Positions 33,914-42,784 of a DNA stretch of 64,000 nt are shown in pieces (positions within the stretch are counted from its first letter, which is position 1; each line of letters opens with the position of its first letter). Origin of the DNA: QHXQ01 sp045807745 (GTDB lineage Bacteria; Acidobacteriota; Blastocatellia; Pyrinomonadales; Pyrinomonadaceae); the NCBI GenBank assembly GCA_045807745.1, contig JBJMGT010000044.1, forward strand, positions 1 to 64,000, given 5' to 3'. The notes beneath the pieces were generated by a model. The model searched no databases, had not been told where the DNA came from, and saw only the letters and a list, made by a program, of their open reading frames with translations. Made by a program: the position numbers and the translations under genes.

Positions 33914-34939
33914 TTGCCCACCGATTCCGCCGATTACACTTACGCCCGCAACCCGCGCATACAGCCGGGTGGTGCGCGCCCGAAGCGCCCGCCGCGCCCG
34001 CGCATGCCCTCGACCTTCGGCTACATGGTGGTGGCGGTCGTCATCGCCGTCGCGCTGTTCGTGGGGGTGTGGTGGCTGCTGGCGGCGAGCGGTGAGGATG
34101 CGCCGCTGCTGCCCGCCGGGTTGGCGGCGAGCTTCGTCCTGCTCGTCGCGTTGGCGACGCGCGAGATCGTGATGCGGCGCGCGTGGGCGCGCTACACGCA
34201 CGAGTTGGAGTTGCGCATGGGCGCGGGCGAGCCTGTAAAGTTGCAACCGATGGGGCCCGTCGGCGGTAAACTGAAAGTGCAGACGCTCGGCTCGTCGTTC
34301 CGTGCTTTGCAGCAACGACTTGCGCGCGCCGACGAGATCGGCGCGCAGCAGCCGGAAGCGCACATGGACGCCTATCGCCTGTGCGAGCAGTATCTCGCTA
34401 ACTCGGAAGAGGCGATCCGCGCGCCCGGCGTCACAACAGATGTGCGCGCCGCTCTGCGCGCCGGGCAAGAACGCGTGCGCGAACTGCAACGCCACCACTT
34501 GCTCGCGTGGACGCGCGGCGAGACCAAGCACCTGCTGCACGAGGCGCAGCGCCGCGCCAGTCCTTCGGCCCGCATCGAGACGGCAATGCAAGCGGTCGAT
34601 GTCATCGGCGAAGCGTTGAAGCTCTACCCGGAAGAACCGGAGTTGCGCGACTCGGCGCTCGCCGTGCGCAACTATATTGCGTCGGTCAAGGTCGCGCACT
34701 GGGTCGAGTTGGCCGAGCGCGCTTCCTTTCGCGGGCGCTTCACGCGCGCCATCGCGCGCTATCGCGACGCGCTCTTCTATCTCTCGCGCGCCGAGATGAG
34801 CGACGACGCACGCGACGAGGCCGCCGCACGCATTAACCGCGAGATCGAGTTGCTGCGCGCGCGGGTCGCGCTCGGCGAAAAGACGGAACACAAACACCCC
34901 TCAGCGCGCCGACGCAAGCGGCGCGACGAGGTGCTCTGA
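33914..34939 (+). CDS. two-helix membrane protein with TPR-like cytosolic tail
   Basis: 341 residues. TTG 33914 follows GGAGAG at a good distance. Two membrane helices lie at about 36-58 and 65-82. The remaining 250 residues are helical and very Arg/Ala/Glu-rich; TAMQAVDVIGEALKLYPEEP and FRGRFTRAIARYRDALFYL look like TPR units near 220-295. No family was recognised. Ends in a strongly basic segment. Confidence 0.65.
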   Translation: MPTDSADYTYARNPRIQPGGARPKRPPRPRMPSTFGYMVVAVVIAVALFVGVWWLLAASGEDAPLLPAGLAASFVLLVALATREIVMRRAWARYTHELELRMGAGEPVKLQPMGPVGGKLKVQTLGSSFRALQQRLARADEIGAQQPEAHMDAYRLCEQYLANSEEAIRAPGVTTDVRAALRAGQERVRELQRHHLLAWTRGETKHLLHEAQRRASPSARIETAMQAVDVIGEALKLYPEEPELRDSALAVRNYIASVKVAHWVELAERASFRGRFTRAIARYRDALFYLSRAEMSDDARDEAAARINREIELLRARVALGEKTEHKHPSARRRKRRDEVL

Positions 34940-35161
34940 ACAAATTGAGGCGGAGCACTGTCTGATTGGTCTTTGCCTGCATCTCGTGCGACAATTGGGC
35001 GCTGACCTTGGAAGGGTAGATAAGCGCGCAGGAGGGGTGGCCTTTGATGCAAGCCGCAGGCAGCCTTTTCCCGCTGCTCGGACATCTACAGATACTTCGC
35101 GGGCCGCTGCGCCCAACATTTGCACCCGACGCTTCGACAACAGGATTTTGGGGAAGATTTT

Positions 35162-36217
35162 ATGAACGCCGTAAAAACTCTCTGCGCGCTTACGCTGCTG
35201 CTCGCGCTCGTCGCCCTGCCACTTGGCGCGCAACAGTCAACGGGCCAAACGCCATCGTTTAGTCCGGCCAGTGCCGGCGGCCCGCCCGACATCGTCGGCC
35301 CCGGCGGCAGTAAAGATTATCCGCTCGGCCCCGGCGATGTGGTCGAGTTGCGCGTCTTCGGTGAGGCGCAGTTCGATGGCTCTTACGACGTGGACGATGA
35401 AGGCAAGCTCATTATCCCGTTCATCGAGCAGCCGCTCGACGCGCGCTGTCGCCACATCAATCAGATCCGCAAAGATATCGTGACCGCGCTCGCCAAGTTC
35501 ATCCGCAGCCCGCAGGTCTACCTGCGCGTGAAGGAGCAGCGCAGCCGGCGGCCGGCAGTCGTCTACGGCGCGGTGCGCGCCCCGACGCAGTTCCCGATGC
35601 ACCGGCGCGCGCGCCTGCTTGAACTGCTCTCGAACAGCGGCGGCGTGACCGACCAGAACAACGGCACGATCCAGATCACGCACACCGAACAGAGCGTCTG
35701 CCAAGAACCGGACGAGATCGGCGACGCGACGAGCGGCGTGCAGGGCATGGAGTCCGCCGCTACCCTCCCGTTTACGGTCTATAAGGTCGCCGAGTTGAAG
35801 CAAGGTAAGCCCGAAGCTAATCCCTTCATCCGCCCCGGCGACATCGTCTATGTCGCGGAAGCCGCGCCCATCTACGTCATCGGGGCGGTCACCTCGCCGC
35901 AGGGGGTCTACCTGCGGCCCGGCTTGACGCTGACGCGGGCCCTAGCGATGGTCGGCGGCATTCGGAAAGATGCCAAGACGAGCGAGGTGCGCATCTACCA
36001 TCAGAAAGAAGGGAGCGTCGACAACGCGCCGGCCTTCATCGCCGACTTCCGCAAGATACAGCGGAATCAGATCCCTGACGTGGTCTTGCAACCCTACGAT
36101 GTAATCGAAGTGCCGGAGAAGGGCACCAGTGCTAAGGACGTGCTGATAGGTTTAATTAAGACCGCCGGGAACACGGCCGCGCAAGGTGCTGGGTACAGAG
36201 TCATACCGATCTATTGA
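35162..36217 (+). CDS. Wza-like polysaccharide export protein
   Basis: 351 residues with a signal peptide (about 1-24, LPLGAQQ) and no lipobox cysteine. The Poly_export domain starts at YPLGPGDVVELRVFGE; two SLBB-like beta-grasp units follow (about 145-200 and 245-300, VYVAEAAPIYVIGAV). Such proteins form outer-membrane channels for exported polysaccharide or sense it, with Wzc-type partners. No such partner or glycosyltransferase is adjacent. A longer frame starts at 35120; ATG 35162 after GGGGAAG begins the signal peptide. Confidence 0.85.
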   Translation: MNAVKTLCALTLLLALVALPLGAQQSTGQTPSFSPASAGGPPDIVGPGGSKDYPLGPGDVVELRVFGEAQFDGSYDVDDEGKLIIPFIEQPLDARCRHINQIRKDIVTALAKFIRSPQVYLRVKEQRSRRPAVVYGAVRAPTQFPMHRRARLLELLSNSGGVTDQNNGTIQITHTEQSVCQEPDEIGDATSGVQGMESAATLPFTVYKVAELKQGKPEANPFIRPGDIVYVAEAAPIYVIGAVTSPQGVYLRPGLTLTRALAMVGGIRKDAKTSEVRIYHQKEGSVDNAPAFIADFRKIQRNQIPDVVLQPYDVIEVPEKGTSAKDVLIGLIKTAGNTAAQGAGYRVIPIY

Positions 36218-36247
36218 TCATTCAGGCTAAATAGGAGAGATTGATTC

Positions 36248-36526
36248 ATGGCTCGCAGGAATGCTCCGGCGGTGGAAGCGCGCAAGCGACGGCGGCGGTT
36301 GACGCTGGTGTGGTGCGCGGTGACCGCCGCCATCGTCATCGGTCTGATTTACAAGGAGCAGATCGCTTTGCTCTACATCCTCGGCACGCTCAGCGTGACC
36401 GTCCTGTTGATTATCGTCGCGGTCGCAGACCTGCACGGCACACGCCGCACGCCCGAACCGCCGCTCGACGATGCAGCGGCGCTCGCCGATGGCGTCCCGG
36501 CCGGCCGCAAGGCGAGCGCACGCTGA
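36248..36526 (+). CDS. small two-helix membrane protein
   Basis: 92 residues after an AGGAGAG site. Basic N-terminus, two hydrophobic helices at about 19-34 and 40-60, polar tail. It is 30 bases after the export protein and probably co-transcribed. No family recognised. Confidence 0.6.
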   Translation: MARRNAPAVEARKRRRRLTLVWCAVTAAIVIGLIYKEQIALLYILGTLSVTVLLIIVAVADLHGTRRTPEPPLDDAAALADGVPAGRKASAR

Positions 36527-36572
36527 CTAACTGCGCTAAAGCGCGGCACTAATCACACAAATTAAACGAACG

Positions 36573-36606
36573 GCGCGGGCGATGATCTAACGGACATCGC
36601 CCGCGC
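36573..36606 (+). terminator. hairpin terminator after export protein genes
   Basis: A 12-bp perfect stem (36573-36584 with 36595-36606) with a 10-base loop, followed by TCTTTGTGTC. It is 47 bases after the stop of the small membrane protein. Confidence 0.75.
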
Positions 36607-36811
36607 TCTTTGTGTCTAATTGCGCCGCGCATCTGGTCAATCACAACTTCCTACTTGAACGCCGAGCCAAATTATTGCTAAAGTCTTAAGTGCCCCTCAC
36701 GAACGACGGGCGTTGGCCCCTAACCTGAGACCAACGAACGACGGTCGCACACGCATCCAACAGTTTCCCCCGCGCCCCAATCCTCCAGAGACAAATAACA
36801 AAAAGGACATC

Positions 36812-38908
36812 ATGCGTAGAATCACCACCGCTCTCATGTTGGCGTTGAGCCTGCTCAGCACAGCCGCGCCGGTCAAGCCGTACACGTTCAAATACACCAC
36901 GGGCGGCACGGCCATGCGCTGGCCGGCGAACACCATCACGGTCGCCTTCTCCTCTTCACTATCGAACCCCGGCGGCAACATCAAGGCGGGCACGGATGTG
37001 GTAGGTACCGTGCGCCGCGCGCTGCAACGCTGGTCGTTTGCTGCCAACATCCAGTTCATCGAGACGCAATCAAACTTGCAGAGCGTCAGCCCCTCGGGCG
37101 GCGGCGACGGCGTGAGCCTCATCACCATCGCCGACACGCCGGAGAACCGCGCCTTCTTCAGTGGCGGTAACCAAGCTGCTCCGGGGCGCACCCGCATCTT
37201 CACCAACGGGGCCGGCCAGATCACCGAAGCCGACGTGGTTATCAACCCCGCCATCGCCGGCGGCATAGGCTTCTCCACCGATGCCACGTCGGGCACATAC
37301 GATCTGGAAGCAGTCTTCACGCACGAGTTCGGCCACCTGCTCGGGCTAGATCACTCCGGCGTGGTGGGCGCGACGATGCAGCCGCGCTTGGGGCAAAACT
37401 TCTTCTCGCCCGCGCTCACCGCCCGCACGCTCGAAGACGACGACCTCGCCGGCATACGCGCTCTCTACGGCGCACGCACGGCCGACCCGGTCGGCACACT
37501 GCAAGGGCACGTGAACTATGGCGCGGGCGCGCACGTCTGGGCCGAGAACTTCTTTACGGGGCGCATACACGGGAGCGCCGTCACGAAATCCGACGGTTCT
37601 TTCGAGATTCAGCAGCTACCACCGGGCCAGTACCGCGTCGTCTGTGAGTATCTGGACGAGCCGGTCACGGCGGCCGAGATCACTGCGAACAGCGGCCCAT
37701 ACGCGGGCATCGGCACACAGCCGCCATTCACGACGGTCGAGAATCAAGCGACCGTCAACGCCGGCGCGGTCACGACGCTCAACCTGAACGTCAACACCGG
37801 CACAGCGCCGACGCTCCACCCGTCCGTCTTCGGTGTCAACGGGCAACTGATCGCTTCGGCGACGCCGCTCGCCGCCGGGCAGTCGTACCGCTTCTACATC
37901 GGCGGCTTCGGATTGAACTCCGTGCCCGCCACCGGCTTCACCCTGAACACGCCGTTCATGACGCTCGATCCGAACAGCTATCGCGTCGAAGACAACACGG
38001 CCTTCGGCGTGCCGTACCCGATTGTCAGTTTTGATCTCTTGGTCAAGGACAACGCGAAGTTTGGCGACTACAGCATGCGTTTGCAGCGCGCGGACACGGG
38101 CGAGATCAGTTATGTCTCCGGCGGGCTGGCGCTCGATCCGTACACGGATTATGTGGAACTGAACCCGATTGACCAGAACCGCTTCTTCGTCATCCAGCAG
38201 TATCTCGATTTCCTGTTCCGCCAGCCCGACACGCCCGGCCTCAATGCGTGGCTGAACGTGCTGAACAACTGCTCGGACGTGAACAACAATCCGAGCTGCG
38301 ACCGCATACTCGTCTCCGGCTCATTCTTCGGCTCGCCCGAATTTCAGTTGAAGGGCTACTTCGTCTATCGCTTCTATAAGCTGTCGTTCAACCGGCTGCC
38401 CGCTTACGCCGAGATCGTGCCGGACATGCGCGTCGTCACCGGCTCGACGCAGACGGGCACTTTCCAGAAGCGGGCGGCCTTTGTCGCCGACTTTGTGACG
38501 CGGCCCTCTTTCCTCTCGCTCTACCCCGACTTGATGCCGAACGCGACTTTCGTCAACACGTTGATGGATCGTTACAACCTGCAATCGATCACGACGCCCG
38601 ATCCGGCCAACCCCGACGGCTCGAACAAAGTGACGCTCACGCGCGCCGATCTCATCAACAGCTTGAATAGTGGGACGCTGGATCGCGCTAAAGTTCTGCG
38701 GGCGATTGCCGATAGCGATCAGGTCTTCAACTTTGAGTACAATCAAGCCTTCGTCCTGATGCAGTACATCGGCTATCTCCGGCGCGACCCGGAGACGAGC
38801 GGCTACAACGCGTGGCTCAACTATCTGAACTCGACCGGCGACTTCCGCACCATGATCAGCGGCTTCGTCAACTCGAAAGAGTATCGCGCGCGCTTCGGCC
38901 AGCCGTGA
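36812..38908 (+). CDS. secreted matrixin-like metalloprotease with DUF4214 tail
   Basis: 698 residues. A signal peptide covers about 1-20. The zinc motif HEFGHLLGLDH is at residues 171-181 (H171, E172, H175, H181), with a following GATMQP methionine turn, as in M10-type metzincins. A carboxypeptidase-regulatory-like beta domain lies at about 230-290, and other beta regions at about 340-445. The C-terminal 250 residues (about 450-698) are DUF4214, with QYLDFLFRQPDTPGLNAWLNVL and QYIGYLRRDPETSGYNAWL, closely like those in the protease at 428-3304. ATG 36812 after AAAAGGA begins the signal peptide. Expected to be extracellular; substrate unknown. Confidence 0.86.
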   Translation: MRRITTALMLALSLLSTAAPVKPYTFKYTTGGTAMRWPANTITVAFSSSLSNPGGNIKAGTDVVGTVRRALQRWSFAANIQFIETQSNLQSVSPSGGGDGVSLITIADTPENRAFFSGGNQAAPGRTRIFTNGAGQITEADVVINPAIAGGIGFSTDATSGTYDLEAVFTHEFGHLLGLDHSGVVGATMQPRLGQNFFSPALTARTLEDDDLAGIRALYGARTADPVGTLQGHVNYGAGAHVWAENFFTGRIHGSAVTKSDGSFEIQQLPPGQYRVVCEYLDEPVTAAEITANSGPYAGIGTQPPFTTVENQATVNAGAVTTLNLNVNTGTAPTLHPSVFGVNGQLIASATPLAAGQSYRFYIGGFGLNSVPATGFTLNTPFMTLDPNSYRVEDNTAFGVPYPIVSFDLLVKDNAKFGDYSMRLQRADTGEISYVSGGLALDPYTDYVELNPIDQNRFFVIQQYLDFLFRQPDTPGLNAWLNVLNNCSDVNNNPSCDRILVSGSFFGSPEFQLKGYFVYRFYKLSFNRLPAYAEIVPDMRVVTGSTQTGTFQKRAAFVADFVTRPSFLSLYPDLMPNATFVNTLMDRYNLQSITTPDPANPDGSNKVTLTRADLINSLNSGTLDRAKVLRAIADSDQVFNFEYNQAFVLMQYIGYLRRDPETSGYNAWLNYLNSTGDFRTMISGFVNSKEYRARFGQP

Positions 38909-38910
38909 AG

Positions 38911-38945
38911 GTAAGGGATAAAGGATGAGGGATGAGGGATGAAAG
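38911..38945. repeat. heptanucleotide tandem repeat (ATGAGGG type)
   Basis: Five consecutive heptamers: GTAAGGG, ATAAAGG, ATGAGGG, ATGAGGG, ATGAAAG. It starts two bases after the protease stop codon. Unlike four other heptamer loci in the window it has no obvious matching inverted arm. A short palindrome, ATGATCA/TGATCAT, follows at about 38947-38971. Confidence 0.7.
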
Positions 38946-39014
38946 CATGATCAGGTCACAAGCTTGATCATACTTTCGTTCTTAGATCGTCCAGTAGTTG
39001 CATTCGCTAAGTAG

Positions 39015-39063
39015 AAAACGAAGCGGGGCGTGGTTAATAATGAACCACGCCCCGCTTCGTTTT
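39015..39063. terminator. bidirectional 21-bp hairpin terminator
   Basis: Perfect 21-bp stem (39015-39035 with 39043-39063) with loop AATAATG; the arms begin with AAAA and end in TTTT, the form of a terminator working in both directions between the convergent protease genes. Confidence 0.9.
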
Positions 39064-39116
39064 GCCCGGCGGCGTGCGTCGCAGTGACACCGCCGGGCGT
39101 GGCCGACCAAAGAACT

Positions 39117-39534
39117 TCAGTCGGTGATGACGATGCCGTCGGTGATAACGATCCCGTCGCCCAGCACCATGCCGTCAGTGATAACGATGCCGTCCGTCAG
39201 GACGATCCCATCGGTGATGACGATGCCATCTGTGATAACGATGCCATCGGTAATGACAATGCCATCGGTCAAGATGATCCCGTCCGTGATAACGATGCCG
39301 TCCGTGATAACGATGCCGTCGGTGATGACGATGCCATCAGTGATGACGATGCCATCGGTGATGACGATTCCGTCCGTGATGACGATGCCATCCGAGAGCA
39401 GGCGACCATCAGTGATGACGATGCCGTCGCCCCGCAGCGTGCCATCCGCCAGGATGATGCCGTCGCCGCGTAGCACGGCGTCGGTGATGACGATGCCATC
39501 GGTGATAACGATGCCGTCGGCGAGCGTCAGCTTG
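39117..39534. repeat. 18-bp tandem repeat coding for DGIVIT units
   Basis: On the plus strand the repeated phrase is GTGATGACGATGCCATCG or close variants, about two dozen units with synonymous changes (GTGATAACG, GCCGTCC). Third-position variation shows old duplication under selection to keep the peptide. Length variation between strains by slippage or recombination is likely. Confidence 0.85.
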
Positions 39535-41396
39535 CCGCCGTTCACAATCACGTCGCCGTGATGGCTGGTGTTGGTGTTCAAGCTATCGGTGATGACGATG
39601 CCGTCGGTGATGACGATGCCGTTTGTCTGTAGGACGCCGTCCGTGATGACGATGCCGTCGCCGAGCACTAGACCGTCAGACATGATGATCCCGTCCGAGA
39701 GCACTATGCCGTTGCCGAGCGCGATGCCGTTCGTCAGGAACGGGCGGCTGGCGAAGACTATGCCGTCGGCATAGAGCACACGCTTGCTCTGCGTGATGCT
39801 CTCGCCGCCGATCCGCACCGCGCCGCTCACCGAGTCAAGATTCTCACTGGGCTTGAAGACCTTGTCGCCCGCATGCAGTTTGTCCGCGTTCGGCACGAAC
39901 GCGCTCGCGATGCGGACGGCGCTGACGGCGTTCAACAGCCCCGCGCCCTGCGCATAGAGGCTGCGCGCTTTGTTGTTGCTGAACTGCGCGAGCGGGAGCG
40001 CCTGCGCCGAACGCAGGAGCGCCGCCTTGACCATCGCCGGGGTCAGAGACTTGTTGGCGTCGAGCATCAGCGCGACCGTGCCGGCGACGACGGGCGTCGA
40101 GAAGGACGTGCCTGAATAGGTGTAGTAAGCGTTGCGCTGCGCGTCGCTGCCGGTGGGCTGCACGATGCGGTCGGGTGCGGCGACGGCGAGAGACGTGTTC
40201 GGCTCTTGCGACATCGCGGCGACGATGCGGCGACCGGGCGCGAGCAGGTCGGGCTTCGCCAGATGATCAAACTGCGTCGGCCCCTTTGAAGACCACTCGG
40301 CGACCGTGTCGTCCGAGCGCTTCGCCGTACCGTGCGAATCGGTCGCGCCGACGGTGATGACGTAAGGGGAGTTGCCGGGGCTGCCGATGCTGCCATAGAC
40401 GAGCCGGTGAATCTCGTTGCCTTGCGCGTCGTGCCCGACGACTTCATCCGTGCGGCCCGTGTTGCCCGCGCTGGCGACGACGACGATGCCTGCGTTGACG
40501 GCGCGCGCCACAGCCTGACAGAGCGGGTCGCGGCGATAAGACTCGCGCACGGGCGTGCCGAGGCTCATGTTGAGGATGCGTATGTTGAAGCGTGCGCGAT
40601 TGAGGATGGCCCAGTTGACGGCGCGCATCACACCGCTGGTCGTGCCCGCGCCGTGCTCGTCGAGCGCGCGCAGGTCAACGATATCGGCGTCCGGTGCGAC
40701 ACCTTTGAAGTTAGCTGAGTAACCGCGCGAGGCATCGCCGCCGCCTGCTGCCACGCTCGCCACGCCCGTGCCGTGCCCGTCGGGGTCGCCCGCTGCGGGG
40801 TGGTCTGTGAAGTCCACGCGCGCGACGATGCGCGACTTGTTGTTGTTCTTCTGAAAGTCCGGGTGGCTGGCGCTGATGCCGCTGTCGATGACGGCGATGG
40901 TCACGCCCTTGCCGCTGTAGCCCGGCGCGCCGCCGCCCGCAGTTTGCACCTGATCGATGCCTGTGGTCTCGCGCGTCAAGCTCATCTCGGCCTTCACGGG
41001 CCGGTCAGGGCTGATGTAGATCACGTCGTCGCGCTGAGCGAGCGTCGCTAAGCCGCTGACGGGTACGTTGGCGACAACCGCATCGAGCGTCTCGTAGGTC
41101 TGCTGCTTCGTGCCGCCCAGCGACATGATGACTGTGTCCTGTGTCTGGTTGGGCCGGCCCTTCGTCTGGATGACGACGCGGACGGACGCATTTTCGCTCT
41201 GCGTGCTGCCGTCTATTGAGCCGCTGCTGCTCGTGTTTGTGCCAGTGCCGCCGCCCGACAGTTCGGGGGCGAGTTTGCTGTTGGTGGTGGTATTGGTGAC
41301 GGTTTGCGCCTTAACCTTCGCCGGTGCGCTCAGGGGAGCAAGCGAGATGGCTAAGATGCAGAGGATGTTGAAGCAAGCTGTTGTGCGACGCAACAT
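39117..41396 (-). CDS. secreted subtilase (S8) with C-terminal DGIVIT repeat tail
   Basis: 759 residues. A signal peptide covers about 1-30 and an I9-like propeptide region about 60-130. The S8 domain has D171 in VIDSGIS, H208 in DGHGTG, the oxyanion ASAGN, and S431 in GTSFSTP. From about residue 546 to the last codon the chain is built of six-residue units with consensus DGIVIT, with degenerate units first (LTNGIALGNGIVLSDG), a non-repeat interruption (SLNTNTSHHGDVIVNGG), and nearly identical units at the end. The period of six with central I-V-I fits a beta-solenoid. The DNA of the tail (39117-39760) is an 18-bp tandem repeat. ATG 41396 follows GGAAGGG. The tail may be a wall or matrix anchor; function unknown. 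Confidence 0.88.
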   Translation of the reverse strand: MLRRTTACFNILCILAISLAPLSAPAKVKAQTVTNTTTNSKLAPELSGGGTGTNTSSSGSIDGSTQSENASVRVVIQTKGRPNQTQDTVIMSLGGTKQQTYETLDAVVANVPVSGLATLAQRDDVIYISPDRPVKAEMSLTRETTGIDQVQTAGGGAPGYSGKGVTIAVIDSGISASHPDFQKNNNKSRIVARVDFTDHPAAGDPDGHGTGVASVAAGGGDASRGYSANFKGVAPDADIVDLRALDEHGAGTTSGVMRAVNWAILNRARFNIRILNMSLGTPVRESYRRDPLCQAVARAVNAGIVVVASAGNTGRTDEVVGHDAQGNEIHRLVYGSIGSPGNSPYVITVGATDSHGTAKRSDDTVAEWSSKGPTQFDHLAKPDLLAPGRRIVAAMSQEPNTSLAVAAPDRIVQPTGSDAQRNAYYTYSGTSFSTPVVAGTVALMLDANKSLTPAMVKAALLRSAQALPLAQFSNNKARSLYAQGAGLLNAVSAVRIASAFVPNADKLHAGDKVFKPSENLDSVSGAVRIGGESITQSKRVLYADGIVFASRPFLTNGIALGNGIVLSDGIIMSDGLVLGDGIVITDGVLQTNGIVITDGIVITDSLNTNTSHHGDVIVNGGKLTLADGIVITDGIVITDAVLRGDGIILADGTLRGDGIVITDGRLLSDGIVITDGIVITDGIVITDGIVITDGIVITDGIVITDGIILTDGIVITDGIVITDGIVITDGIVLTDGIVITDGMVLGDGIVITDGIVITD

Positions 41397-41815
41397 TTCG
41401 GTAACCCTTCCTTTTGGTGTGCCCCTGCTTTTGCGCCTGCCCATTGGCGCGGTGGGTAGCGGGTGCACTGAAAATCAATTTTCAAACGGTTATTAAGGAT
41501 TGAGACCGCTGACAGGCTATGCCCAGCGCGGTGAGGTTCACCGGCATTAAGGCCTTCGAGTGTAGGCCGCGTTACTCATCCGGCCTATAACCTGTCAACG
41601 ATCTTGCCTCTCCCTATGACAACCGTCGTGCCACACCAAAGGAAACTTGCATTTCAACGCTAACTGAAGAAATACTAAAACTTATCCCGCCACACGCAGA
41701 CGCAATCATCCGCCCGTCCAACTCATTAAATTGGATACTGGCTAAACACTTCCACCCCCCAAAGTCGCAGAGTTCACCGTTTCCGCGCCAAAGTCAGGAA
41801 TGCCGACAATACTGT

Positions 41816-41860
41816 AGAGTTGTTTACCAGCTATCCATTGTATAGCTGGTAAACAACTCT
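41816..41860. repeat. perfect 19-bp palindrome with 7-base loop
   Basis: AGAGTTGTTTACCAGCTAT at 41816-41834 pairs exactly with 41842-41860. The flanks are GT on the left and AAAATTTT on the right. There is no gene within 300 bases, so a terminator role is doubtful; it could be the core of a palindromic mobile element or a binding site. Confidence 0.7.
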
Positions 41861-42026
41861 AAAATTTTGCCTCATAACCCTAAATGATTAAGCAGTTTTG
41901 GATCAGGATAAGAGGTTTTGGGGCAGGCGAGAAGTCCAAGGCTAGGCAAACATCGAAGGATCGCCCTGTCCAATATTGAAGGATGTTCGATACTGCTCCC
42001 TACCATCAATCATCAGTTGAAGAAGC

Positions 42027-42089
42027 TTTGCCTACAAAATACCGTTTGCCTATAAATTCAATCTCGCGGGTGGGGTTTGCCTATAAAAT
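42027..42089. repeat. three TTTGCCTAYAAAAT direct repeats
   Basis: Copies at 42027-42040, 42045-42058 and 42076-42089. Spacing between starts is 18 and 31 bases. Together with the TTGATGCAAAAGT repeats they crowd the region around the gene at 42175. Confidence 0.6.
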
Positions 42090-42100
42090 CAGCAGGTGGG

Positions 42101-42543
42101 TTGATGCAAAAGTCTGAAGGCAATCATGGACTATCTACTTGTCGCAGGATGTGGGCAAGGGATAGACTTGCGCCATGTCTCACACGAACCTGCCTGATAT
42201 TAAACGTTGGTTAGTTCAACTGAAGGCCCCGAACGAGCACCCCGCCGCCGAATGGGAATACGAATGCTTAGACCGCTGCATGCAGACACTTTCGCCAGAA
42301 GACCAAGAACTAATTATTGAGTACGCCCAAGAAAGAGAGCGGACTAAGATGGACAGACGCCGCGCACTAGCCGAAAGGTTGGGCTGTTCCGTCACCGTGC
42401 TGCGCTTACGCATCGACCGTCTTAGATCGAACCTGGCCAATTGCGTCAAGCACTGCCTTGACGAAAGAGTAAAGGGGGGCAGGTAAGTGGCGTTGGCGCA
42501 AAAGTCTCTTTTGATGCAAAAGTAGGTGGGTTGATGCAAAAGT
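42101..42543. repeat. TTGATGCAAAAGT direct repeats flanking a small gene
   Basis: Exact copies at 42101-42113, 42511-42523 and 42531-42543, plus a variant, TTGGCGCAAAAGT, at 42494-42506. The copies at 42101 and 42531 share a longer match that includes the preceding AGGTGGG. The last two exact copies are 20 bases apart, two helical turns, so a protein could bind them on one face. Confidence 0.75.
42175..42486 (+). CDS. small sigma-70 region-4-like protein
   Basis: 103 residues. The C-terminal 70 residues, beginning YECLDRCMQTLSPEDQELII and ending RLRSNLANCVKHCL, resemble the region-4-like end of an ECF-like protein family that I recall from Acidobacteria. The segment RRRALAERLGCSVTVLRLRI is its helix-turn-helix. 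The usual N-terminal region-2 part is missing and replaced by about 30 unrelated residues, so this is either a truncated relic or a stand-alone DNA-binding regulator. Repeats lie on both sides and could be its sites. No strong ribosome binding site precedes the ATG. Confidence 0.6.
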   Translation: MSHTNLPDIKRWLVQLKAPNEHPAAEWEYECLDRCMQTLSPEDQELIIEYAQERERTKMDRRRALAERLGCSVTVLRLRIDRLRSNLANCVKHCLDERVKGGR

Positions 42544-42784
42544 CGGCTTGCTGAATTTAATAAAGCCCGATGCGGAGAGTACCCCTGCTTTGTAGAGAAT
42601 GCAACTTATTCTAGGCCAACTCAGCCGAACACTTCGGCTTCAGATTCAACTCAAACATACTCTCAGTCAGACAACAAATGTTGTGACAGAGTATCTTGCA
42701 AAGTGCTTCGTTAATCTCTGCCGTCTCCGTGCGCAAGATCGTTTATGGGGGAATTATTGTGCAGGTGAGGATGCTGCACAAAGA
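42487..42784. other. intergenic with repeats and a small hairpin
   Basis: Apart from the TTGATGCAAAAGT copies at its start, it has a hairpin AGCCGAA-CAC-TTCGGCT at 42623-42639. No gene recognised. Confidence 0.4.

Larger units (their letters stand above)
41397..42174. other. long AT-richer region without genes
   Basis: About 780 bases, clearly less GC-rich than the flanks. No frame on either strand has a start site and coding character. It holds the 19-bp palindrome at 41816-41860, three TTTGCCTAYAAAAT repeats at 42027-42089, and the first TTGATGCAAAAGT repeat at 42101. Likely a remnant of an inserted element. Confidence 0.5.

Noticed and set aside
39117..39534. CRISPR-like repeat array
   Set aside because: The 18-bp units have no spacers and stay in frame with a protein; it is a coding tandem repeat.
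39124..39774. Plus-strand frames rich in MPSVITMPS repeats
   Set aside because: They are the complementary reading of the DGIVIT-coding repeat of the subtilase.
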